NCBI GenBank assembly: GCA_900541315.1
Contig: UQJF01000104.1
Location: 1 to 11,134 of the forward strand
Length of the DNA stretch: 11,134 bases
Direction: 5' to 3'
Source of the DNA: an uncultured Clostridium sp.
Lineage (GTDB): Bacteria; Bacillota; Clostridia; Lachnospirales; Lachnospiraceae
The position numbers and the translations under genes are program-made. The notes beneath the pieces were generated by a model. It saw only the letters and a program-made list of their open reading frames with translations. It was not told where the DNA came from and searched no databases. Positions 6,120 to 11,134 of this stretch are shown here, piece by piece (position 1 is the stretch's first letter; each line of letters opens with the position of its first letter).

Positions 6120-6601
6120 ATGAAAAACAAAAAAAGTTTCTTAAGCCTATTGGCGCTCACACTCCTGAGTTTGATTTTGCTTGCGGGCTGTGGAGAAAAG
6201 AAATGGCCCATGCAGATTACTGTGGTAAACCGCACCACCTGCCCGATTTCAGATATTCGTATCAGTTTGGCATCGGACGAGGACTGGGGAGCTAACCGCA
6301 TTGAAACGACGCTGGAGGAGGGAGAAAGTGCAGATATCGACTTGGGCGAGTTTACCGAAGCGGAGCTGGCAAATGAGGGCTTCCATTTGCCAATATGGAG
6401 AATTTTGAGACCAAGAACTATGAAGATGGCACATATTACTATGCGGATGTTACTGCGGATGGCATGACGGTCATCGTTAATATGGTCTGTGTGAAAGACG
6501 CGAACACGGATGGAATGGAACTGGAAAACTATCTGACAGGCCACGAGAACATTAACCCCCTTGGAAATCCAGTATTTTCAAGGGGGTTCTTATGTTTATG
6601 A
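6120..6601 (+). pseudogene. Lipoprotein gene broken by a frameshift
   Basis: The start at 6120 gives a clear signal peptide, MKNKKSFLSLLALTLLSLIL, with lipobox LAGC and lipidated Cys24, then a beta-rich domain (MQITVVNRTTCPISDIRISL, ...DWGANRIETTLEEGESADIDL). In this frame the sequence degrades after ...AELANEGFHLP and ends at 6467. Protein-like sequence resumes one frame over from about 6383-6395 (MENFETKNYEDGTYYYADVT, then GMTVIVNMVCVKDANTDGM) and ends at TGA 6599-6601. Moving between the two frames needs one missing base between about 6378 and 6394. No slippery heptamer is present, so programmed shifting is unlikely. The frame's last codons run through the terminator hairpin, so the original stop may also be lost. 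The fold resembles small exported lipoproteins with the pattern 'VVN-T---I--I-IS...DW' seen in Clostridia. Confidence 0.72.
6554..6591 (+). terminator. Strong GC-rich hairpin, probable terminator
   Basis: AACCCCCTTGGAAA at 6554-6567 pairs with TTTTCAAGGGGGTT at 6575-6588 (one G-U-compatible mismatch, 7-nt loop). The T tract after it is weak (CTTATGTTTA). It sits at the end of the broken lipoprotein and probably ended the lipoprotein unit. Confidence 0.65.
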
Positions 6602-6717
6602 TTCATAAAGAATTGATGTGAAATTTGGTCAAATTCTTCTTAATGTTATTAAAAATTGATTGAATGCCTGGGGATAAACGGGGATACAAGATTGAAAATA
6701 TTTTTTTTCATTAGTTC

Positions 6718-6746
6718 TTGGCAAGTAACCATTCGGTAACTACAAT
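6718..6746 (+). promoter_or_regulatory. Promoter of the TetR gene
   Basis: TTGGCA at 6718-6723 and TACAAT at 6741-6746 with an ideal 17-bp spacer. The TetR start codon is 39 bp downstream of the -10 box, behind AAGGAG. Transcription is inferred to start near 6753, inside the right arm of the inverted repeat. Confidence 0.7.
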
Positions 6747-6767
6747 AGAGTTGCCGAATGGTTACTT
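6723..6767 (+). promoter_or_regulatory. Operator-like 17-bp inverted repeat around the -10 box
   Basis: AAGTAACCATTCGGTAA at 6723-6739 and TTGCCGAATGGTTACTT at 6751-6767 are inverted copies with one mismatch, separated by 11 bp that hold the -10 box. The left arm fills the promoter spacer and the right arm covers the expected start of transcription. This is a typical layout for autorepression by a TetR protein, with each arm perhaps bound separately since each arm also contains the shorter partial dyad GTAACC...GGTAAC. The adjacent TetR gene is the natural candidate binder. Confidence 0.72.
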
Positions 6768-6784
6768 TGATGAAGGAGATAGTT

Positions 6785-7327
6785 ATGGCAGAGAGTACAA
6801 AGGAACGGATTTTGAGGATAGCACTGGAGCTGTTTGCACGGAACGGCTATCTTGGGACGTCTATGAATGATATTGCAGGACAGTTAGGATTTACGAAAGC
6901 CGCCTTATATAAGCACTATGCCAGCAAACAAGAAATCTTAGAGAAGATTGTGGAGCGGATGAACAAGATGGACTATGAGCGCGCGAAAGTCTATGAAACG
7001 CCGGAGACGGAACCAGACGGCTTTGCGGAAGCCTATCTGCATACACCAATTTAGAAGATCCGCACATACAGTCTTGCTCAGTTTGACCATTGGACAAAGG
7101 ATCCATTTTCTTCCAATTTCCGTAAAATGCTGACGCTGGAGCAATACCGTGCCCCCAAGCTTGCACAGTTCCATCATGATTATCTGGCGGGCGGTCCTCT
7201 GGAGTACATGGCGGCCATCTTCCGCAAGCTGGCAGATTCTAATACAGAAGGAGAACAGATCCTTTCAGAAACTGTGATCCGTACTGCATGCCCTATTATG
7301 AAAGGGACTTTGTGGGTGGAACTTTAA
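6785..7327 (+). pseudogene. TetR-family repressor interrupted by in-frame TAG
   Basis: From ATG 6785 (AAGGAG at 6773-6778) the frame gives a classic TetR N-terminus: STKERILRIALELFARNGY (4-22), then TSMNDIAGQLGFTKAALYKHYASKQEIL helix-turn-helix (25-52, core only). It stops at TAG 7052-7054 (codon 90), but the same frame continues with KIRTYSLAQFDHWTKDPF, FRKMLTLEQYRAPKLAQFHH and GPLEYMAAIFRKL, clearly the ligand/dimerisation domain. The TAG sits where relatives of this subgroup commonly have Glu, so one GAG-to-TAG change would explain it. The full frame is 180 codons. The last 30 or so residues no longer look like the family, so the 3' end is probably damaged too. A product of 89 residues would lack the dimer domain. 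ATG 6758 is in the operator and was not chosen. Confidence 0.82.
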
Positions 7328-7379
7328 ATAACGGATAAGTTACCTGATGATGCCTCTGGATAAGCTCTGCTGTGTATTT

Positions 7380-7407
7380 ACGTGCGCCCAGGGGCGCACG
7401 TTTTTTT
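7380..7407 (+). terminator. Intrinsic terminator
   Basis: ACGTGCGCC at 7380-7388 and GGCGCACGT at 7393-7401 form a perfect 9-bp GC-rich stem with a 4-nt loop, followed by seven T (7401-7407). It ends plus-strand transcription from the TetR unit. It abuts the stop codon of the minus-strand dehydrogenase, but has no T tract in that direction. Confidence 0.85.
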
Positions 7408-8137
7408 AAATCCACCCCCCATCCAACCCAATGATCTGTCCTGTAAGATAGGATTCTTTATAACCAAGATGATAAGCCAGATCAGCTACTTCTTCTGCTT
7501 TTCCAAGGCGTCCTGCCGGTATCTCATCTACCAGTGCGATCAGTTCGTCTTCTTCCATCCACTGGTTCATTTCTGTGTCAATGGCGCCGCAGGCAATAGC
7601 ATTGACCTGAATGTTGCTTGGCCCCAGTTCTTTGGCAAGAGCACGGGTCAGAGCGTTGATGCCGCCTTTGGTTGCAGAGTAAGCTGCCTCACAGGAAGCT
7701 CCTGCAACACCCCATACAGAGGAAATATTGATGATCTTTCCCTGTTTTTGGTGTACCATATAAGGGATCGCCAATTTGCAGCAGTTAAAAACAGAAGTTA
7801 AATTCATATGGAGAATTTTATCCCAGTCTTCACTGCTCATATCCTGAAGTAGTCCGATGTAGGAAACACCGGCATTATTTACCAGTACATCTATACCTCC
7901 AAACTGTTTCTTTATCTTTGCGAACAATTCTTTGCAGCAATCCATATCCCCCATATCTCCCATATAGGCAAGACAAGGTACCTGATAATTCTCAATTTCT
8001 TTTTTTGTCTGCATCAGGCGGTCTTCATTGCGGATGCAGCTGATGGCTACATTATAGCCTTTCCGGGCAAATTTAATGGCAATGGCTTTTCCGATACCAC
8101 GGGAAGCGCCGGTCACAAGTACAGTTTTTCTTGACAT
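7406..8137 (-). CDS. Short-chain dehydrogenase/reductase, FabG/YmfI-like
   Basis: A 243-residue cytoplasmic oxidoreductase of the classical SDR family. The nucleotide-binding motif is TGASRGIG at residues 9-16; NNAG is at 87-90; the catalytic tetrad is Asn112, Ser140, Tyr153 and Lys157 (YSATKGG). The C-terminus ends with YLTGQIIGLDGGWI, as in FabG-type 3-oxoacyl-ACP reductases. The region IDTEMN...EIPAGRLGKAEEVADL also resembles YmfI, which reduces the 5-aminopentanone group on elongation factor P; sequence alone does not decide between them. After the seventh strand, the usual Pro-Gly is Cys183-Gly184. An AAAGGA ribosome binding site lies 10-11 bp before the ATG. It stands alone, divergent from trxB, with no fatty-acid synthesis genes beside it, which slightly favours the non-FabG reading. 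Confidence 0.9.
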   Translation of the reverse strand: MSRKTVLVTGASRGIGKAIAIKFARKGYNVAISCIRNEDRLMQTKKEIENYQVPCLAYMGDMGDMDCCKELFAKIKKQFGGIDVLVNNAGVSYIGLLQDMSSEDWDKILHMNLTSVFNCCKLAIPYMVHQKQGKIINISSVWGVAGASCEAAYSATKGGINALTRALAKELGPSNIQVNAIACGAIDTEMNQWMEEDELIALVDEIPAGRLGKAEEVADLAYHLGYKESYLTGQIIGLDGGWI

Positions 8138-8220
8138 AAGCTCACGTTCCTTTCTGCATGTGTACAGTACTGTTTCTGTTCGCGTGCTCCGCGATCAGTG
8201 ACGCAGTATTTGCTCCTTTT

Positions 8221-8229
8221 ATTTTAGCA
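8221..8229 (-). promoter_or_regulatory. Extended -10 promoter element for the dehydrogenase
   Basis: Read on the minus strand this is TGCTAAAAT, an extended -10 (TGnTAAAAT), about 85 bp upstream of the dehydrogenase ATG. No good -35 box is seen. This leaves an untranslated leader of roughly 75 bases. Confidence 0.4.
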
Positions 8230-8310
8230 CAGAATGGAGAGGTTGGCATATATCTGGTTGATCTGTAAAGATAATTGTAAGAATTTGAAGTGCAACAATA
8301 GTAAAATCTA

Positions 8311-8319
8311 TGCTATAAT
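8311..8319 (+). promoter_or_regulatory. Extended -10 promoter element for trxB
   Basis: TGCTATAAT at 8311-8319 is a perfect extended -10 (TGnTATAAT). No canonical -35 box sits at 17 bp (TGCAAC, 8291-8296), as is common for extended -10 promoters; TTGAAG at 8285-8290 would need a 23-bp spacer. The trxB ATG is 61 bp downstream. The rest of 8138-8380 is AT-rich and holds no gene. Confidence 0.6.
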
Positions 8320-8380
8320 AATTACGAATTGGTTACAATATATTAAGAGATAATGAAAAAATAGACAGGAAACAATAAAA

Positions 8381-9316
8381 ATGACATCACATATCTATGA
8401 TCTGATCATAATCGGTTCAGGACCGGCCGGGCTTGCAGCAGCTGTATATGCCCAGAGAGCTTGTCTGGACACTCTGGTAATCGAACAATCTACGGTAAGC
8501 GGCGGACAGATATTAAATACCTATGAAGTGGATAATTATCCCGGATATCCCGGTATCAGCGGTTATGAGCTGGGAATGAAGCTACGGGAACATGCAGATA
8601 AGCTGGGGGCACATTTTAAAGAAGATACGGTTTTAAAAATAGAGGATAAAGGCCCGAAAGAAGTGAAAAGGGTCATTGGAATGAATGCGACCTATGAAGC
8701 CAGGGCACTGATCCTTGCAACAGGGGCATCTCATAAAAAACTGGGGATCCCAGGGGAAACAGAACTGGCAGGAGCTGGTGTTTCTTACTGCGCTACCTGT
8801 GATGGTGCATTTTTCAGAAACAGGACCGTTGCTGTGATCGGTGGCGGTGATGTGGCAGTAGAAGATGCTGTTTTCCTGTCACGTATGTGCAGCAAGGTAT
8901 ACCTGATACACAGGCGGGGAGAACTCCGGGCAGCAAAAAGCCTTCAAAACCAGTTGTTTTCAAAGGAAAATGTAGAAATCCTCTGGAATATGCAGGCTCA
9001 GGCCATAGAAGGAAACGGTACAGTAGAACGTCTGATCCTTTCAGAGAATGGTACAAGGAAAAAGAAAGAACTTTCCGTTCAAGGTGTGTTTATTGCTGTA
9101 GGAATACAGCCGGAAACAAAGGCTTTTGAAGGGATTGTGGATATGGAACAGGGCTATATCAAAGCAGAGGAAGAAGGGATTACTTCTGCGCTTGGTATTT
9201 TCGCAGCAGGAGATGCAAGAACCAAGAAACTACGGCAGATCGTTACAGCAGCGGCAGATGGAGCTAATGCAGTGACCAGTGCAGAGCAGTATCTGTCAGA
9301 CTTAAAGAGAGGATAA
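8381..9316 (+). CDS. trxB: Thioredoxin reductase
   Basis: A 311-residue flavoenzyme that passes electrons from NADPH through FAD and a redox-active disulfide to thioredoxin in the cytoplasm. The FAD-binding motif is GSGPAGLAAA at residues 12-21; the active-site disulfide is CATCD with Cys137 and Cys140; the NADPH-binding fold has GGGDVAVEDA at 154-163 and HRRGELRA at 177-184, whose arginines favour NADPH; the second FAD motif is GIFAAGDAR at 272-280, followed by RQIVTAAADGA at 285-295. Length and domain order are those of the low-molecular-weight class. Start: ATG with AGGA about 10 bp upstream and a leader from the extended -10 promoter. No thioredoxin gene is next to it. The wall-hydrolase gene begins 8 bp after its stop. 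Confidence 0.96.
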   Translation: MTSHIYDLIIIGSGPAGLAAAVYAQRACLDTLVIEQSTVSGGQILNTYEVDNYPGYPGISGYELGMKLREHADKLGAHFKEDTVLKIEDKGPKEVKRVIGMNATYEARALILATGASHKKLGIPGETELAGAGVSYCATCDGAFFRNRTVAVIGGGDVAVEDAVFLSRMCSKVYLIHRRGELRAAKSLQNQLFSKENVEILWNMQAQAIEGNGTVERLILSENGTRKKKELSVQGVFIAVGIQPETKAFEGIVDMEQGYIKAEEEGITSALGIFAAGDARTKKLRQIVTAAADGANAVTSAEQYLSDLKRG

Positions 9317-9324
9317 GAATACCG

Positions 9325-10959
9325 ATGAACACATGGAAAAAATTACTGATCATCAGTGGAATGTGCAGTCTTGCAGGTGTGATACCGGCTTTTGCATCCA
9401 CAAATCTGGAAACAGGTTCCTCTCTTGCAGGAATTTCCGTAGCACTTAACAATTATTATGCAGGAAATGCACAGCCTGAAAAGAAACTGGCATCTTCCTA
9501 CGATCAGTTAGAAGCAACAGCAAAGAATAACAGCAGTGGGACAAAGGCTGCAGCAGAGACAAAAGCCGCAGCATCAGCAACTTCAAATACAAAGGCAGAA
9601 ACGAAAGCCCAGACATCGTCCGGAGCCAAAGCAGAAACAAAAGCCGCAGCACCAAAGGAAACAAAAGCAGCTGCTTCACAGACAAAGGCGGCATCCTCCT
9701 CCTATGATAATATTGCAGTATCCAAAGTAAGCGGATCTGTTAATATCCGTACAGAGGCTAATACCACCAGTTCTGTTACAGGAAAGATATACAATGATTG
9801 TGCAGCTACCATTTTGGACACAGTAGAAGGGGAAGGCGGAAAATGGTATAAGATCCAGTCTGGTTCTGTAACCGGCTATATTAAATCCGAATATTTTGTT
9901 ACAGGGCAGAAGGCAGAGACCAAGGCAAAAGAAGTAGGAAAGACCTATGGAACTGTAGTAGATACTACAAGCCTTCGTTTAAGGGAAAGTCCGGATCTGA
10001 CCAGCAAAACCCTGACTCTTTTATCAGAAGGAGCCCAGTATTCCGTTGTAGGCCAGGAAGGTGATTTCTTAAAGGTCTCTGTAGATACAGACCTGGAAGG
10101 CTATGTATTCAAAGACTACATGAAGACCAGCGTGGAATTTAATAAAGCTGTTTCAGTAGAGGAAGAAAAGGCGAAAGAAGAAGATGAGGCCAAACGCAAA
10201 GAAGAAGCGGATAAGGCTATAAAAGAATTAGAAGCTGCAAAGAAAGCGGAAAGCAAGGCAGCACAGACAAAAGCCGGAACAACAGCATCAAAGAAAGAAA
10301 CAGAAGCTGCAAAGACCGAAACAACGGCTGCTCCAAAAGCAGAGACCCAGAAAGAAACTGCAAAAGAGACAGAAGCAGCGGTCAAAGTCATTGCAGCCAA
10401 TCCTGAAAAGGCGGAGGATGTGACAGTGGCAGCCCCAACTGTAAAACAGGAAACAAAAGCAGAAACTAAGATAGAGACAAAAGCGGAAACAAAAGCAGAG
10501 ACAATAGTAGAAGCAAAAACAGAGACCAAACCGGAAGGTCCTGGTACAAAGAAGGAGACAAGCTCTTCTAAGAGTACCGAAAGCTCTTCCGTAGAAACAG
10601 CCTCCAGAACTGCCCTGATCGCTTATGCACAGCAGTTTTTAGGAAATCCATATGTATATGGAGGTACCAGTCTGACCAAAGGTGCTGACTGTTCCGGTTT
10701 CGTTATGAGTGTATTCTCTCATTTCGGTATCAGTACAGGCCGAAGTTCCAGAGACCAGGCGGCCAGAGGAAAGACGATCCCAGTCAGCGAAGTAAAGCCG
10801 GGAGATCTGTTATTCTATGCCAGCGGAAGCTATATCAACCATGTAGGTATTTATGTAGGAAATGGAAAGATCATCCACTCCAGTACACCTGCAACAGGTA
10901 TCTGTTACACACCATCAAATTACAGAACACCTTGCAAGGCAGTTACATTTTTTGACTGA
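9325..10959 (+). CDS. Secreted SH3-domain NlpC/P60 peptidoglycan hydrolase
   Basis: A 544-residue exported cell-wall enzyme, expected to cleave the stem peptide of peptidoglycan (gamma-D-Glu-diamino acid bond in this family). In order: signal peptide with probable cleavage after AFA-S (about 24); a spacer; an ETKA-rich linker (73-126); SH3 domain 1 (131-194, SGSVNIRTEAN...GYIKSEYF); SH3 domain 2 (205-268, TTSLRLRESPD...GYVFKDYM); a charged, probably helical segment (275-315); a second K/E/T/A linker to about 425; and the C-terminal NlpC/P60 domain (427-544). The catalytic residues are Cys456 in ADCSGFV, His506 in NHVGIY and His518 in IIHSS. The ribosome binding site (AGAGAGGA) overlaps the end of trxB, so the two genes are probably co-transcribed. 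The SH3 domains should bind the wall. Function is firm; the exact bond cut is from family knowledge. Confidence 0.94.
   Translation: MNTWKKLLIISGMCSLAGVIPAFASTNLETGSSLAGISVALNNYYAGNAQPEKKLASSYDQLEATAKNNSSGTKAAAETKAAASATSNTKAETKAQTSSGAKAETKAAAPKETKAAASQTKAASSSYDNIAVSKVSGSVNIRTEANTTSSVTGKIYNDCAATILDTVEGEGGKWYKIQSGSVTGYIKSEYFVTGQKAETKAKEVGKTYGTVVDTTSLRLRESPDLTSKTLTLLSEGAQYSVVGQEGDFLKVSVDTDLEGYVFKDYMKTSVEFNKAVSVEEEKAKEEDEAKRKEEADKAIKELEAAKKAESKAAQTKAGTTASKKETEAAKTETTAAPKAETQKETAKETEAAVKVIAANPEKAEDVTVAAPTVKQETKAETKIETKAETKAETIVEAKTETKPEGPGTKKETSSSKSTESSSVETASRTALIAYAQQFLGNPYVYGGTSLTKGADCSGFVMSVFSHFGISTGRSSRDQAARGKTIPVSEVKPGDLLFYASGSYINHVGIYVGNGKIIHSSTPATGICYTPSNYRTPCKAVTFFD
9541..9702 (+). repeat. 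ETKA-type low-complexity repeat, first linker
   Basis: Codons 73-126 of the wall hydrolase encode irregular copies of T-K-A-A-A / A-E-T-K-A. The DNA repeats (ACAAAAGC / GCAGA) are imperfect, with synonymous variation, so this is an old or constrained array rather than a recent expansion. It separates the signal peptide region from the SH3 domains. Confidence 0.75.
10249..10560 (+). repeat. ETKA-type low-complexity repeat, second linker
   Basis: Codons 309-412 of the wall hydrolase, densest at 376-402 where ETKAE/ETKIE units follow each other closely. The composition is nearly all Ala, Lys, Glu and Thr. It joins the SH3 domains and a charged helix to the catalytic domain. The repeat units match those of the first linker in both protein and DNA, so the two arrays probably share an origin. 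Confidence 0.78.
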
Positions 10960-11017
10960 TTCTGATCAAAGGTACATAATCATATAACTAAATGTGTGCG
11001 AAAGAGCATATGAAAAT

Positions 11018-11050
11018 GGGGAGCCAAAACTGGCTCCCCTAATTGTTTTA
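11018..11050 (+). terminator. Intrinsic terminator after the trxB-hydrolase unit
   Basis: GGGGAGCCA at 11018-11026 and TGGCTCCCC at 11031-11039 form a perfect 9-bp stem with an AAAC loop, followed by a T-rich tail (TAATTGTTTTA). It lies 58 bp after the hydrolase stop codon. Confidence 0.85.
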
Positions 11051-11134
11051 TGAAATTTTAAAAGTTGTCAGAACCTGCTTTTTACTATGAAAGTCCCGGA
11101 CGGCAGCCGCGAATGAGCCATGCTTGCATGAGCG
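11051..11134. other. Gene-free right edge of the window
   Basis: These 84 bases hold no supported gene. There is a GC-rich patch from 11096 and a small perfect dyad CATGC-TT-GCATG at 11119-11130. Minus-strand frames are open to the window edge but show no recognisable protein. It may be the start of an intergenic repeat or of a feature beyond the window. Confidence 0.3.

Noticed and set aside
6670..6686. Short direct repeat GGGGATA-AAC-GGGGATA as a regulatory site
   Set aside because: Only two 7-base copies, upstream of the -35 box, with no further support.
4754..7054. Recoded stop codons (TGA or TAG read as amino acid)
   Set aside because: The interruptions use TGA, TAG, TAA and a frameshift, while intact genes here end normally in TAA or TGA; ordinary decay explains them better.
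10116..10529. Minus-strand Ala/Ser/Val-rich frame opposite the hydrolase linker
   Set aside because: It is the mirror of the ETKA repeats, which produce long open antisense frames by composition alone.
11051..11134. Minus-strand coding sequence entering from the right edge
   Set aside because: Frames are open to the edge for fewer than 30 codons and carry no recognisable motif.

Overview
The window looks like chromosomal DNA of a Gram-positive, anaerobic Clostridia-type bacterium, most likely Lachnospiraceae or a close gut relative. This is an inference from strong AGGAGG-type ribosome binding sites, LxxC lipoprotein signal peptides, a secreted SH3-NlpC/P60 wall hydrolase with long Lys/Glu/Thr/Ala linkers, and the MerR, AraC and TetR regulator types. 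No rRNA, tRNA, CRISPR array or transposase was seen.

Region 1 (about 90-2915) is a compact redox/detoxification-type operon. A MerR regulator on the minus strand diverges from three tightly packed plus-strand genes: a flavodoxin-like NAD(P)H:FMN oxidoreductase, a carboxymuconolactone decarboxylase-cupin fusion, and an alpha/beta hydrolase. The promoter in front of the three genes has the 19-bp spacer typical of promoters activated by MerR proteins. The DNA here looks visibly more GC-rich than the right-hand part of the window, which may mean a separate origin.

Region 2 (about 2916-7380) is a patch of small accessory genes, many broken. In order: an unrecognised open-frame remnant; a small membrane peptide frame interrupted by TAA; an AraC regulator reduced to its DNA-binding half; a small lipoprotein; a DUF2442-like gene interrupted by TGA; a larger lipoprotein built from three GxW-type repeats; remnant frames behind it; a third lipoprotein broken by a frameshift; and a TetR regulator interrupted by TAG. 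The TetR gene still has an intact promoter with a long operator-like inverted repeat around its -10 box. Several hairpin terminators separate these units. The different types of damage point to gene decay rather than a recoded stop codon.

Region 3 (about 7380-11134) looks like healthy core genome: a FabG/YmfI-like short-chain dehydrogenase on the minus strand, then, divergently, thioredoxin reductase (trxB) and a 544-residue exported peptidoglycan hydrolase with two bacterial SH3 domains and a C-terminal NlpC/P60 domain. The hydrolase starts 8 bp after trxB, so the two are probably co-transcribed. A strong terminator follows.

No clearly new defence or mobile system is visible. The points most worth a second look are the lipoprotein family with shared GxW repeats (one copy in one gene, three in its neighbour), the CMD-cupin fusion operon with an alpha/beta hydrolase lacking a normal Ser nucleophile elbow, and the intact operator left beside a broken repressor.
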